64,000 nucleotides of DNA from Myxococcus xanthus (GTDB lineage: Bacteria; Myxococcota; Myxococcia; Myxococcales; Myxococcaceae): positions 310,001-374,000 of the forward strand of contig NZ_FNOH01000005.1 of NCBI RefSeq assembly GCF_900106535.1, read 5' to 3'. This document shows, piece by piece, positions 25,061-35,166 of the stretch (position 1 is the first letter of the stretch; each line of letters opens with the position of its first letter). The position numbers and the translations under genes were made by a program. The notes beneath the pieces are model-generated. The model ran no database searches, was not told the origin of the DNA, and worked only from the letters and a program-made list of their open reading frames with translations.

Positions 25061-25975
25061 GTGACGGCTTCGGACTTCCAGCACCAGACCGTCCTCCTGC
25101 GGGAAGCAGTGGATCTGCTCCGGCCGGCGGATGGGCGGGTCATCATTGACGGGACGCTGGGTGGCGGTGGCCACTCGGAGGCGCTGCTGGCCTCGGGCGC
25201 CACGGTGGTCGGCGTGGACCGGGATCCGGTGGCGCTCGCCGCGGCCACCGCGCGCCTGGGCGCGAACCCGCGCTTCCAGGGCCGTGCCGGCAATTTCGCC
25301 GAGCTGCCCCGCGTCGCCGCGGACCTGCTGCCCGTGGATGGCGTGCTGGTGGACCTGGGCGTGTCGTCGCCGCAACTCGACGTGGCCGAGCGCGGCTTCT
25401 CCTTCTCCAAGGACGGCCCGCTGGACATGCGCATGGGGCCGGACGGCCCGACGGCGGCGGAGCTGATCGCCACCACGGACGAGCGCGAGCTGGTCCGCAT
25501 CCTCAAGGACTACGGTGAAGAGCCCTTCGCGCGGCCCATTGCCCGCGAGCTGAAGAAGGCCCTGCCCACGCGCACGCTGGAGGCCGCGGAGGTCGTGAAG
25601 CGGGCGGTGCCGCGCAAGGCGTGGCCCAACCGCATCCACGTGGCCACCCGGACCTTTCAGGCGCTGCGCATGGCCGTCAACGGCGAACTGGAGGCGCTGG
25701 ACGCGCTGCTGGCCGCCATCCCCGGGCTCCTCAAGGTGGGGGGCCGCGCTGCCGTCATCGCCTTCCATTCCCTGGAGGACCGGAAGGTGAAGGAGGCGTT
25801 CCGCGCGCTCGCGGGGCGCTGCACCTGTCCGCCGGGCCTGCCCGTGTGCGTATGCAGCGGGGTGGGTGATTTTGCCCTGGTGACGAAGAAGGCCGTGGCC
25901 GCCTCCGAGGCGGAGGTCGAGGCCAATCCCCGTTCACGCAGCGCGCATCTGCGCGTGGTGGAGAAACTCCGATGA
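25061..25975 (+). CDS. rsmH: 16S rRNA (cytosine-N4)-methyltransferase RsmH
   Basis: Methylates N4 of C1402 in 16S rRNA using SAM. The 304-residue protein has the SAM motif [37 protein letters not shown] and the C-terminal [16 protein letters not shown] typical of the family. GTG 25061 gives [13 protein letters not shown] at the usual position. Formerly mraW. Its stop overlaps the ftsL start (ATGA). Confidence 0.96.
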   Translation: MTASDFQHQTVLLREAVDLLRPADGRVIIDGTLGGGGHSEALLASGATVVGVDRDPVALAAATARLGANPRFQGRAGNFAELPRVAADLLPVDGVLVDLGVSSPQLDVAERGFSFSKDGPLDMRMGPDGPTAAELIATTDERELVRILKDYGEEPFARPIARELKKALPTRTLEAAEVVKRAVPRKAWPNRIHVATRTFQALRMAVNGELEALDALLAAIPGLLKVGGRAAVIAFHSLEDRKVKEAFRALAGRCTCPPGLPVCVCSGVGDFALVTKKAVAASEAEVEANPRSRSAHLRVVEKLR

Positions 25976-26391
25976 GCAAGGTGCACTCCCGGGTGTCGGC
26001 GTTGCGTTCTTCCGTGACGGTGGGCGGCGTGCTGCTGCACCTGCTGCCGGCCGTGTGCCTCTTCGCCCTCTTCGTGGCGGTGGGCATCCTGCACGTCACC
26101 AGCCGGGTGCTGGTGGTGGACATGGGCTACCGCCTGTCGCGCGAGGAGGCGGAGAGCCGCATCCTCACGCGCGAGAATGACCGGCTGAAGCTGGAACTGG
26201 CCACGCTCAAGGCGCCGGGCCGGCTGGAGCGCGTGGCGCGCGAGCAGTTGAACATGGCCATGCCGCGCGGCGGCGCCGTGGTGTCGCTGTCGGCGGAGAA
26301 GCCGGCGCGTGACAGCGGGGCGCGCGCGGAGGTCCCGGACGCCACGCAGCCCACCGTCCGCGTGGCGGGCCGAGCCGGAGCCAGTCGGTGA
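25972..26391 (+). CDS. ftsL: Cell division protein FtsL
   Basis: A 139-residue bitopic protein: a short cytoplasmic tail, one membrane helix ([21 protein letters not shown]) and a periplasmic coiled coil ([19 protein letters not shown]) ending in [14 protein letters not shown], the typical FtsL/DivIC tail. It works with FtsQ and FtsB to activate FtsW-FtsI. ATG overlaps the rsmH stop, and its own stop overlaps the ftsI GTG. Confidence 0.93.
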   Translation: MSKVHSRVSALRSSVTVGGVLLHLLPAVCLFALFVAVGILHVTSRVLVVDMGYRLSREEAESRILTRENDRLKLELATLKAPGRLERVAREQLNMAMPRGGAVVSLSAEKPARDSGARAEVPDATQPTVRVAGRAGASR

Positions 26392-28406
26392 GGGATTTCA
26401 AGGCGGCGCGGGCTCCCGAGCCCAACGCGAAGTGGCTGAAGCTGCGGGTACGGCTGCTGTTCGGGCTGTTCCTGATGCTGCTCGGCGTCGCCTTTGGTCG
26501 TGCGGTGCAGCTCCAGGTCTTCGAGCAGGAGAAGCTGCGCGGCATGGCGCAGGACCAGTACGTCCGGCACATCGAGATTCCGGCCCGCCGCGGCGACATC
26601 TTCGACCGGCGCGGCACGCCGCTGGCCCAGAGCGTGGAGGTGGACTCCATCTGGGTGGACCCCTCCATGCTGCCCGACGTGAAGGCCGCGTCCCGGGCGC
26701 TGGCCAAGGCGCTGAAGCTGGACCCGGACGAGCTGGGCGCGCGCCTGGCCCGGGCCAAGCGCTTCGCCTGGGTGAAACGCCAGGCCAAGCCCGCCGAGGT
26801 CGCCGCGGTGAAGGCGCTGGCGCTGCCGGGCATGGGCTTCTCCAAGGAGCCCAAGCGATTCTACCCCCAGCGAGAGCTGGGCGCCCACGTGGTGGGCACG
26901 GTGGGCATGGACGGCCGCGGCCTGGAGGGCCTGGAGTTGGCCTTCCAGGACGAGCTGTCCGGGCAGAACTCCTCCACCTCCGGCTTCCGTGACGCCAAGG
27001 GCCGCAAGCTGCTGGTGCAGGGCGCGTTGGATCCGCTCCAGCGCCAGGGCGCCGCCGTCACCCTCACGTTGGACCGCCACCTCCAGTACGTCGCGGAGAA
27101 GGCGCTCAGCCGCGCGGTGGAGGACGCCAAGGCCGTGGCCGGCATGGCGGTGGTGTTGGATCCGCGCACGGGCGAGCTGCTCGCCGTCGCCAACCACCCG
27201 CGCTTCAACCCCAATACGCCGGAGTCCAGCTCGCGCTCGGGCATGCGCAACCGCGCCGCCCTGGACACCTTCGAGCCGGGCTCCACGCTGAAGGCCTTCG
27301 TGGTGGCCGCGGCGATGGAAGAGAAGGCCATCACCGCCGACAGCCTCTTCTTCTGTGAGAATGGCGCCTGGCGGGTGGGCCGCCATACCATCAACGACAC
27401 CCATTCCTACGGCTGGCTCACCCCGCAGGGCATCCTCCAGAAGTCCTCCAACATCTGTATGGCGAAGATTGCCCAGGCCATGGGACGGGAGAAGTTCGTG
27501 AAGGGCTACCAGTCCTTCGGCTTCGCCGAGCGCACCGGCCTGTCCCTGCCGGGAGAGGGGCGCGGCGTCCTGCCGTTCCCGAAGGCGGAAGTCTCCCTGG
27601 CCACCCAGTCCTTCGGACAGGGGATGACGGCCACGGCGGTGCAGATTGCGGCCGCCTATGGTGCGCTGGCCAACGATGGGGTGCTGATGCGGCCCTATCT
27701 GGTGTCGAAGGTGGTGGACCCGGACGGTGTCGTTCTGCTGGAAAACCGTCCCACGGAGCTGCGCAGGGCGGTCTCCGCGAAGGTCGCCCGGCAGGTCGTG
27801 GGCATGCTCGAAAGCGTGGTGGTCAAGGGAGGGACGGCCACCAAGGCCGCCATGGAGGACTACCGGGTGGCCGGAAAGACGGGCACCGCGCAGAAGGCAG
27901 ACCCGGTGGCGCGGGGGTATTCGGACAAGCGGATCGCCTCCTTTGTTGGGGTGGTACCGGCCGAGTCTCCGCGAGCAGTGATTCTTGTCGTAGTGGACGA
28001 ACCCAAGACGGACGTATACGGGGGGACCGTGGCTGCCCCTGCTTTCAAGGAGATTGCGACCGCCGCCATGGCTCACCTGGCCGTGCCCCCGTCCCGGACG
28101 GTGGCACCCGAGGTGGCCGTGGCCGCCGAGTCCCCTGCGCCTGCCGCGGCGAAACCGGGGGCGAATGCCTCCGGTGCCGCCCGGACGGCACTGGCGGACG
28201 CGGTGACGGAGACCCCTGAACCCGGCACGGTGCGTGTGCCGGACCTTCAGGGAGAAGTAGGACGTGAGGCCGTGGTGAAGCTGCTCGCCGCGGCGCTGGA
28301 GCCACAGGTATTGGGCAGTGGACGCGTGGTATCTCAAACCCCCGCCGCCGGTTCACTGGTGGAGAAGGGGGCCCGGGTGACGCTGGAGCTCGCCGCGCGG
28401 CAATAA
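26388..28406 (+). CDS. ftsI: Peptidoglycan transpeptidase FtsI (PBP3) with C-terminal PASTA domain
   Basis: Septal class B penicillin-binding protein, 672 residues. One membrane helix (LLFGLFLMLLGVAFGRAVQL), a dimerisation domain (RRGDIFDRRGTPLAQS), then the transpeptidase with EPGSTLKAF (nucleophile Ser299), KSSNICM and GKTGTAQKA. An Ala/Pro linker leads to one PASTA domain (VRVPDLQGEVGREAVVKLLA), as in SpoVD/PBP2x and unlike E. coli FtsI. GTG 26388 overlaps the ftsL stop. Confidence 0.95.
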   Translation: MRDFKAARAPEPNAKWLKLRVRLLFGLFLMLLGVAFGRAVQLQVFEQEKLRGMAQDQYVRHIEIPARRGDIFDRRGTPLAQSVEVDSIWVDPSMLPDVKAASRALAKALKLDPDELGARLARAKRFAWVKRQAKPAEVAAVKALALPGMGFSKEPKRFYPQRELGAHVVGTVGMDGRGLEGLELAFQDELSGQNSSTSGFRDAKGRKLLVQGALDPLQRQGAAVTLTLDRHLQYVAEKALSRAVEDAKAVAGMAVVLDPRTGELLAVANHPRFNPNTPESSSRSGMRNRAALDTFEPGSTLKAFVVAAAMEEKAITADSLFFCENGAWRVGRHTINDTHSYGWLTPQGILQKSSNICMAKIAQAMGREKFVKGYQSFGFAERTGLSLPGEGRGVLPFPKAEVSLATQSFGQGMTATAVQIAAAYGALANDGVLMRPYLVSKVVDPDGVVLLENRPTELRRAVSAKVARQVVGMLESVVVKGGTATKAAMEDYRVAGKTGTAQKADPVARGYSDKRIASFVGVVPAESPRAVILVVVDEPKTDVYGGTVAAPAFKEIATAAMAHLAVPPSRTVAPEVAVAAESPAPAAAKPGANASGAARTALADAVTETPEPGTVRVPDLQGEVGREAVVKLLAAALEPQVLGSGRVVSQTPAAGSLVEKGARVTLELAARQ

Positions 28407-28457
28407 GGCCGCGTCCGCTCCAGGCCCCGCTCTTGCAATGCGTGTGAAGGGGAAGAG

Positions 28458-29981
28458 ATGAAGCTGACGGATGTCCTCGCAGGATGTGGTGCCGAGCAGA
28501 CCTCGGGCGGCCGTTCCGCGGTTGACGTCACCGGTGTGACGCAGGACTCGCGGCGCGTGAAGCCGGGAGACCTGTTCGTCGCCATTCCTGGCACGAAGGA
28601 GGATGGGGCCCAGTTCATCGGTGAGGCCGTGTCCCGTGGCGCCGTGGCGGTGGTGTCGGAGAAGCCGGTGCCGTCCTCTCAGGTGCCCTTCTTCAAGGTG
28701 AGCAGCGCTCGAAAGGCGCTGGCGCTCATCGCGGCCAACTTCTACGGCCGCCCGGCGGACCAGCTGACGTTGCTGGGCATCACCGGTACGAACGGGAAGA
28801 CGACCACCAGCTACCTGCTGGAGGCCATGAGCACCGCAGCGTACGCGTCCACCGGCGTCATCGGGACGCTGGGCTACAAGTTCGCTGGCCGCACGGTGGA
28901 GTGCGCCAACACCACGCCGGATCCGCTGGAGCTGCACCGCATCCTCCGGGAGATGGTGGAGGCGGGCGTGGAGACGGTCATCATGGAGGTGTCCAGCCAT
29001 GCGCTCGCGCAGGAGCGCGTGCACGGGTTGACCTTCAAGGCCGCGGGCTTCTCCAACCTGAGCCGCGACCACCTCGACTACCACAAGGACATGGAGGACT
29101 ACTTCCAGTCCAAGCGGAAGCTCTTCGCGGAGAACCTGTCCGCCACGGGCGTGGCGGTGGTGAACGGCGACGACACCTACGCCAGCCGCATCTACAACGA
29201 GCAGCGCGGCCAGAAGCGCATGGCGTGGAAGTTCAGCCGTCAGGGCTCCGGGGAGATTTCCGCGGCCGACGTGAGCTTCTCGCTCCAGGGCATCAAGGGC
29301 GTGCTGAAGACGCCCGCCGGCGACATCCCGCTCAAGAGCAAGCTCCTGGGGCCCCACAACCTGGAGAACATCCTCCTGGCGGTGGGCATTGGCCTGGGCG
29401 CGGGCTTCGCGCGGCGCGACGTGCAGGAAGGCATCGAGCGGATGATGCCGGTGGCCGGCCGCATGGAGCGCGTGGAGAACTACGGTCCGTCTGGCGCCCC
29501 CGCGGTGCTGGTGGACTACGCGCACACGGATGACGCGCTCAAGCGCTCCATCGAGGCGGCGCGCTCGCTGGCCAAGGGCCGCGTCATCGCGGTGTTCGGC
29601 TGCGGCGGGGACCGCGACAAGGGCAAGCGTCCGCTGATGGGCGCGGTGGCGGGTGAGGGCGCCGACCTGGCCGTCGTCACCAGCGACAACCCCCGCACCG
29701 AGGACCCGGAGGAGATCATCTCGCAGGTGACCGCGGGCATCGAGAAGAGCGGCCTGCGCCGCATCTCCGCCGGCAAGGCGAAGAGCGGTGAGAAGGGCTA
29801 CCTGGTCGACGCGGACCGCCGCGCGGCCATCGAGCAGGCCATCAGCCTGGCGTCCGCGGACGACGTCGTCCTCATCGCGGGCAAGGGCCACGAGACGTAC
29901 CAGCAGGTCGGCGAGGAGAAGCTCGTGTTCGACGACCGGCAGGTGGCCGCGAAGGCGCTGGCCAACCGCATCGCTGGCTGA
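28458..29981 (+). CDS. murE: UDP-MurNAc-L-Ala-D-Glu:meso-diaminopimelate ligase MurE
   Basis: Adds the third stem residue to UDP-MurNAc-dipeptide. 507 residues with the ATP loop GITGTNGKTTTSYLLE near residue 110, SSHALAQERV, and SDNPRTEDPEEI; the DNPR motif marks the meso-diaminopimelate-adding type. GAAGGGGAAGAG precedes ATG 28458. Located between ftsI and murF. Confidence 0.97.
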   Translation: MKLTDVLAGCGAEQTSGGRSAVDVTGVTQDSRRVKPGDLFVAIPGTKEDGAQFIGEAVSRGAVAVVSEKPVPSSQVPFFKVSSARKALALIAANFYGRPADQLTLLGITGTNGKTTTSYLLEAMSTAAYASTGVIGTLGYKFAGRTVECANTTPDPLELHRILREMVEAGVETVIMEVSSHALAQERVHGLTFKAAGFSNLSRDHLDYHKDMEDYFQSKRKLFAENLSATGVAVVNGDDTYASRIYNEQRGQKRMAWKFSRQGSGEISAADVSFSLQGIKGVLKTPAGDIPLKSKLLGPHNLENILLAVGIGLGAGFARRDVQEGIERMMPVAGRMERVENYGPSGAPAVLVDYAHTDDALKRSIEAARSLAKGRVIAVFGCGGDRDKGKRPLMGAVAGEGADLAVVTSDNPRTEDPEEIISQVTAGIEKSGLRRISAGKAKSGEKGYLVDADRRAAIEQAISLASADDVVLIAGKGHETYQQVGEEKLVFDDRQVAAKALANRIAG

Positions 29982-30029
29982 GCCCGAGCCTCCCAAGCCC
30001 CGTCGACCCGCCCGCCCATCTCTCACACC

Positions 30030-31430
30030 ATGGCAGCTTCCTTCAGCGACGAAGAGGTGGTGCAGGCGACCGGGGCGACCCGGCGTGGCGGCCCGGCCCC
30101 GGCCGCCTACGCTACCGTCTGTACCGACACGCGGGCACTCACCCCCGGGTGCCTCTTCGTGGCCCTGGTGGGTGAGCGCTTCGACGCCCACGCTTTCGTG
30201 GACGCCGCGGCGAAGGGCGGGGCGGCTGGCGCGGTGGTGGCACGCGGGCGCCCGTTGCCCGCGCTGCCCGACGGGCTGACGCTCTATGAAGTGGATGACA
30301 CCCTGCGGGCCCTGGGCGCGCTGGGACGGCACCACCGTCAGCGCTTCCGGATTCCGGTGTGCGCGGTGGGTGGCTCCAACGGGAAGACGACCACCAAGGA
30401 GATGGTGGGCGCCATCCTGGCCACGCGCGGGCCGGCGCTGAAGACCGAGGGCAACCTCAATAACGAGATTGGCGTCCCGCTGACGCTCTTCCGGCTGGAG
30501 CCGCGCCACGTCGCGGCGGTCATCGAAGTGGGGATGAACCAGCCGGGGGAAATCGAGCGGCTGGCGCGCGTCGTCCAGCCGGACGCGGGCGTCATCACGG
30601 TGGTCCAGCCCGAGCACCTGGAAGGGCTGGGCAGCATCGAGGGCGTGGCGGCGGCGGAGGGCGAGCTGTTCCAGGAGATGGGGCACGGCACCACCATCGT
30701 GGTGAACGTGGACGACGCGCTCATCCCCGCGCAGGCGGAGCGCAGCGGAGCGCAGCGGCTGACGTTCGGCCGGGCGGAGCACGCGGACGTGCGGCTCGCG
30801 GACGTGAAGACGCTGGGCCGCGAGGGCATGGTGGCCACGGTGCGGCACCTGGGCCGCGAGTGGCCGGTGCGGCTGCACTTCGTGGGGCCACACAACGCGC
30901 AGAACGCGACAGCGGCCTTCGCGGTGGCGCTGGCGCTGGGCTACACGCCGGAGGAGTGCGTGCGCGGCCTGGAGTCGGCGCGGCCGTACTCGCGGCGCCT
31001 CAACGTGGTGGACGGGCAGCACGGCGTGACGGTCATCGACGACTGCTACAACGCCAACCCGGCCTCCATGGACGCCGCGCTGGAGACGCTGGGCACGCTG
31101 GTGCCCGCGAGCGGCCGGGCCGTGGTGGTGCTGGGGGACATGCTGGAGCTGGGGCCGGGCGAGCTCGAGGAGCACGCGCGCCTGGGCGGCCAGATTCCCT
31201 CGCACGCGGCGCTGGCGGCATTTTTCGGTCCCCGCTCCTTGAAGGGGTGGGAGGCCGCTTCCATGGGTGAATCCGCCGCCCACTTCACCGACGTGGAGCC
31301 GCTGATGGCGTGGTTGGCGCCGCGGCTTCGCGAAGGTGACGTGGTGCTGGTGAAGGGCAGCCGCGGCATGCGGCTGGAGCGGGTGGTGGCCGCCCTGACG
31401 GGCACGGCCGCCCCCGGAGGAAACCACTAG
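30030..31430 (+). CDS. murF: UDP-MurNAc-tripeptide:D-Ala-D-Ala ligase MurF
   Basis: Adds D-Ala-D-Ala to complete the cytoplasmic precursor. 466 residues; ATP loop GGSNGKTTTKEMVGAIL, LKTEGNLNNEIGVPLTL, and VIDDCYNANPASMDAAL, all typical of MurF. The stop shares a base with the mraY start (TAGTG). Confidence 0.97.
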   Translation: MAASFSDEEVVQATGATRRGGPAPAAYATVCTDTRALTPGCLFVALVGERFDAHAFVDAAAKGGAAGAVVARGRPLPALPDGLTLYEVDDTLRALGALGRHHRQRFRIPVCAVGGSNGKTTTKEMVGAILATRGPALKTEGNLNNEIGVPLTLFRLEPRHVAAVIEVGMNQPGEIERLARVVQPDAGVITVVQPEHLEGLGSIEGVAAAEGELFQEMGHGTTIVVNVDDALIPAQAERSGAQRLTFGRAEHADVRLADVKTLGREGMVATVRHLGREWPVRLHFVGPHNAQNATAAFAVALALGYTPEECVRGLESARPYSRRLNVVDGQHGVTVIDDCYNANPASMDAALETLGTLVPASGRAVVVLGDMLELGPGELEEHARLGGQIPSHAALAAFFGPRSLKGWEAASMGESAAHFTDVEPLMAWLAPRLREGDVVLVKGSRGMRLERVVAALTGTAAPGGNH

Positions 31431-32608
31431 TGCTGTACCTCCTCTACGAGGTCATCCAGAACTCCGAGGCGGGGCGCGTTCTCAACTTCCTGCGCTACCC
31501 CACCTTCCGCATCATCGCCGCGGGCGTCTTCGCGCTCCTCCTGGGCATGCTCATCGGGCCCAAGCTCATCGCTCGGCTGCGGCTGAAGCAGCACGGGCAG
31601 AGCAACGTGCGCGAGGACACGCCGGACTCGCACCAGAAGAAGAAGGGCACGCCCACCATGGGCGGCGCGCTCATCCTGCTGTGCATCGCGGCGGGCACGC
31701 TGCTGTTCGCGGACCTGAAGAGCCGCGCCGTCTGGGTGATGCTGCTGCTGACGCTGGGCTACGGCTTCATCGGCTTCCTGGATGACTGGCTCAAGCTGTC
31801 CAAGCGCAACTCCAAGGGCCTGGCCGGGCGCAAGAAGATGGTGTTGCAGACCTTCTTCTTCCTCGTCGCCGTGTTCGGCCTGCTGACGACGTGGACGCTG
31901 CCGGACGGCTCCTTCGGCCCCACGCTGCTCATCAATACCAAGCTGACGCTGCCCTTCATCCCCACGCGCTGGTTCAACCCGGACCTGGGCTGGTTCTACG
32001 TCTTCTTCGCGTGGATTGTTGTCGTGGGCACGTCCAACGCGGTGAACCTCACGGACGGCCTGGATGGTCTGGCCATCGTCCCCACCATCGTGTCCGCCAT
32101 CACCTTCGCGGTGCTCTGCTACGTGGCGGGCACCACGCTGAGCATCGCGGACTACGAGGTGGTGGGCGGCGCGTCGAAGCTGGTGGCCACGCCGCTGTAC
32201 CAGTACCTGGGCATCCTCCAGGTGCCGGGCGGCGCGGAGCTGGCGGTGTTCTGCGCGGCCATCGTCGGTGCGGGCATCTCGTTCCTGTGGTTCAACACCT
32301 ACCCGGCCTCCGTCTTCATGGGCGACATCGGCTCGCTGGCCCTGGGCGGCGCGCTGGGCGGGCTGGCGATGCTGTCCAAGAACGAGGTGGTGTCCGCCAT
32401 CATCCACGGCATCTTCTTCGCCGAAATCCTGAGCGTGATGATTCAGGTCACGTCCTTCAAGATGACGGGCAAGCGCGTCTTCAAGATGGCGCCGGTGCAC
32501 CATCACTTCGAGCTCAAAGGGATGGCCGAGCCGAAGATCATCGTCCGTTTCTGGATCGTCTCCATCCTCTGTGGTGGCGTGGCGCTCCTGTCCCTGAAGC
32601 TCCGCTGA
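31430..32608 (+). CDS. mraY: Phospho-MurNAc-pentapeptide translocase MraY
   Basis: Makes lipid I from UDP-MurNAc-pentapeptide and undecaprenyl phosphate in the inner membrane. 392 residues with about ten membrane segments, TPTMGGALIL, FLDDWLKLSKRNSKGL (catalytic Asp pair), NAVNLTDGLDGLA and the HHHFEL motif. GTG 31430 overlaps the murF stop. Confidence 0.97.
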   Translation: MLYLLYEVIQNSEAGRVLNFLRYPTFRIIAAGVFALLLGMLIGPKLIARLRLKQHGQSNVREDTPDSHQKKKGTPTMGGALILLCIAAGTLLFADLKSRAVWVMLLLTLGYGFIGFLDDWLKLSKRNSKGLAGRKKMVLQTFFFLVAVFGLLTTWTLPDGSFGPTLLINTKLTLPFIPTRWFNPDLGWFYVFFAWIVVVGTSNAVNLTDGLDGLAIVPTIVSAITFAVLCYVAGTTLSIADYEVVGGASKLVATPLYQYLGILQVPGGAELAVFCAAIVGAGISFLWFNTYPASVFMGDIGSLALGGALGGLAMLSKNEVVSAIIHGIFFAEILSVMIQVTSFKMTGKRVFKMAPVHHHFELKGMAEPKIIVRFWIVSILCGGVALLSLKLR

Positions 32609-32627
32609 AGCCGGAGGTGGCACGGCC

Positions 32628-33995
32628 ATGACGTTGGCGCTGTCCGGTCAGAAGGTGCTGGTGTTCGGGCTCGCGAAGAGCGGCGTGGCCGCGCTGCGCC
32701 TGCTGCGTCAGCAGGGCGCGGACGTCACGGCGCTGGACGCACGTGGCGAGGACGCGCTGGGCGCGGTGGCCCACGAGGTGAAGGCGCTGGGCGCCACGCG
32801 GGTGTCCGGGCCCACGCCTCCGGGGCTGCTCGCGTCGCAGGACCTGGTGGTGGTGAGCCCGGGCGTGCCGCTGGCGCTGCCGGAAATCCAGGCCGCGCGC
32901 GCGGCGGGCGTGGCGGTGTGGGGCGAAGTCGAACTGGCGGGCCGCATGCTGTCCGGCGTGCCGCTGTTCGGCATCACCGGCACCAACGGCAAGAGCACCA
33001 CCACGGCGCTCACCGGCACGCTCTTCGCCAGCGGCGACAAGCGCACCTTCGTGGGCGGAAACCTGGGCCGGCCCTTCAGCGAGGCGGCCATGTCCCCGGG
33101 GGACTGGGACGCGCTGGTGGTGGAGCTGTCCAGCTACCAACTGGAGGGCATCCGCACGCTGCGCCCTCGCGGCGCGGCCATCCTCAACCTGACGCCAGAC
33201 CACATCGACCGCTATCCCAGCCACGCGGCATACGGCGAGGCGAAGGCGCGCATCTTCCAGAACCAGCAGGCCGGTGACTTCGTGGTGGTGAACGCGGACG
33301 ACGCGGACGTGCTGGGCCTGGCGCGTGCCGCGAAGGCGCCGGTGTACGGCTTCAGCCTCACGGGCAAGCCGGTGGCGGACGCTCCGGCGCTGGCGGGCCT
33401 GGCGGTGGTGGAGCCGGGCGGCTTCCGGCTGGCCTTCCTGGGCGAGCACTACACGCTGACGAACCGCGCGCTGCGCGGCGCCCACAACGCGCAGAACGCG
33501 ATGGCGGCGGCGCTGCTGGCTCGCCTGGGCGGCGTGGCCTCCGGCGCGGTGCAGGCGGGGCTGGACGGCTACCCGGGCCTGCCGCACCGGCTGGAGAGCG
33601 TGCGCGTGCTGGATGGCGTCGAGTGGGTGAATGACTCGAAGGCCACCAACGTGGATTCGGTGCTGGTGGCGTTGCGCGCCTTCTCCCAAGGCGTGTGGCT
33701 GATTGCCGGAGGCAAGGGCAAGGGCGCGCCGTACGCGCCCATGGTGGAGGCGGGGCAGGGCAAGGTGAAGGGCGTGCTCACCATCGGCGACGACGCGGAC
33801 ACGCTGGCCCGGGCCTATGCCGGCGCGGCGCAGGTCCACGCGTGCGGCACCCTGGCCCATGCGGTGGCGCGGGCGCGGGAGTTGGCGGAGCGGGGTGACA
33901 CGGTGCTGCTGTCGCCCGCGTGCGCGTCCTTCGATCAGTTCAAGAACTTCGAGGACCGGGGCGATTCGTTCAAGCGCCTGGTGGAGGCGCTGTGA
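32628..33995 (+). CDS. murD: UDP-MurNAc-L-alanine:D-glutamate ligase MurD
   Basis: Adds D-Glu to UDP-MurNAc-L-Ala. 455 residues; ATP loop GITGTNGKSTTTALTG, EVELAGRML, NLTPDHIDRYPSH and WVNDSKATNVDS. GGAGGTGG stands before ATG 32628. Confidence 0.97.
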   Translation: MTLALSGQKVLVFGLAKSGVAALRLLRQQGADVTALDARGEDALGAVAHEVKALGATRVSGPTPPGLLASQDLVVVSPGVPLALPEIQAARAAGVAVWGEVELAGRMLSGVPLFGITGTNGKSTTTALTGTLFASGDKRTFVGGNLGRPFSEAAMSPGDWDALVVELSSYQLEGIRTLRPRGAAILNLTPDHIDRYPSHAAYGEAKARIFQNQQAGDFVVVNADDADVLGLARAAKAPVYGFSLTGKPVADAPALAGLAVVEPGGFRLAFLGEHYTLTNRALRGAHNAQNAMAAALLARLGGVASGAVQAGLDGYPGLPHRLESVRVLDGVEWVNDSKATNVDSVLVALRAFSQGVWLIAGGKGKGAPYAPMVEAGQGKVKGVLTIGDDADTLARAYAGAAQVHACGTLAHAVARARELAERGDTVLLSPACASFDQFKNFEDRGDSFKRLVEAL

Positions 33996-33999
33996 CTGC

Positions 34000-35166
34000 A
34001 TGAAGAACCCTTCTCCTCCGTCCTCCGCCCTCGTGCGCTTCGACCCGGTGCTGCTTTGCGCGGTGCTCGGGCTCGTGAGTTTCGGGCTGGTGATGGTGTA
34101 CTCGGCCAGCGCGGTGCTGGCGCAGGACAAGCTGGGCGACAGCCTCTACTTCCTCAAGCGCCAGCTCGTCGCCGCGGGCCTGGGGCTGGGTGCCATGGCC
34201 GTGGCCATGAAGGTCGGCTGGCGCCGGCTGGCGCGCTGGGCCTATCCGCTGCTGCTGGCGGCCATCGTCCTGTTGGTGCTGGTGAACATCCCCGGCATCG
34301 GCAGCACGGCGGGTGGCGCGCGGCGGTGGATTCGCCTGCCGGGCTTTGGCCTGCAGCCGGCGGAGGTGGCGAAGTTCGCCTGGGTCGTCTACCTGTCCTA
34401 CTCGCTGGCGAAGAAGCGGGAGAAGGTGGCGAAGTTCTCCGTGGGCTTCGTTCCGCACCTCGCGCTGTGCGGCATCCTGGTGTTGCTTTGTATGATGCAG
34501 CCCGACTTCGGCAGCAGCGTGCTGCTGGTGTTCATGCTCTTCGTGCTGCTGTTCGCGGCCGGCGCGAAGCTGAGCTACCTGGTCGGCATGGTGCTGCTGG
34601 CGTTGCCCCTGGCCTACGTGGCCATTGCCTCCAGTCCGTACCGCATGAAGCGCATCCTGGCCTTCATGGACCCGTGGGCGCACCGGCATGACGTGGGCTA
34701 CCAGGTGGCCGAGTCGCTGATGTCCATCGGTTCGGGTGGCGTGGTGGGCCTGGGCCTGGGCGACGGACGGCAGAAGCTCTTCTTCCTGCCGGAAGCCCAC
34801 ACTGACTTCATCTTCTCCATCATCGCCGAGGAGACGGGCCTCATTGGCGTGGGCCTGCTGGTGGTGCTGTACGGCGTCGTGCTGTGGCGCGGCGTCCGGG
34901 CCAGCCTGGCGGCGGGGGAGACGTTCGGAACGTACCTGGGGCTGGGCATCAGCTCCATCATCGCGTTCCAGGCCGCGGTCAACATGTGCGTGGCCATGGG
35001 GTTGCTGCCGACGAAGGGCCTGACGCTGCCCTTCGTGTCGTACGGAGGTTCGTCGCTGGTGGTGTTGATGGGTGCGGCTGGAGTGCTGTTGTCGTTGAGC
35101 GCGAACACCCAGGGGGTCGCGAGGCCCAGCCGGGTGGGAACCGACATGCGGGAGGTGGCGGCATGA
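34000..35166 (+). CDS. ftsW: Lipid II polymerase FtsW (SEDS family)
   Basis: Septal glycosyltransferase working with FtsI. 388 residues and about ten membrane helices, with the SEDS signatures VMVYSASAVLA, LQPAEVAKFAWVVYLS, AEETGLIGVGLLVVLYG and LPFVSYGGSSL. ATG 34000 lies four bases after the murD stop. The murG ATG overlaps its TGA. Confidence 0.95.
   Translation: MKNPSPPSSALVRFDPVLLCAVLGLVSFGLVMVYSASAVLAQDKLGDSLYFLKRQLVAAGLGLGAMAVAMKVGWRRLARWAYPLLLAAIVLLVLVNIPGIGSTAGGARRWIRLPGFGLQPAEVAKFAWVVYLSYSLAKKREKVAKFSVGFVPHLALCGILVLLCMMQPDFGSSVLLVFMLFVLLFAAGAKLSYLVGMVLLALPLAYVAIASSPYRMKRILAFMDPWAHRHDVGYQVAESLMSIGSGGVVGLGLGDGRQKLFFLPEAHTDFIFSIIAEETGLIGVGLLVVLYGVVLWRGVRASLAAGETFGTYLGLGISSIIAFQAAVNMCVAMGLLPTKGLTLPFVSYGGSSLVVLMGAAGVLLSLSANTQGVARPSRVGTDMREVAA

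Noticed and set aside
28353..31427. Long minus-strand open frame opposite murE and murF
   Set aside because: Shadow of two well-supported cell wall genes; its product is His/Arg/Ala-rich nonsense with no start signal.
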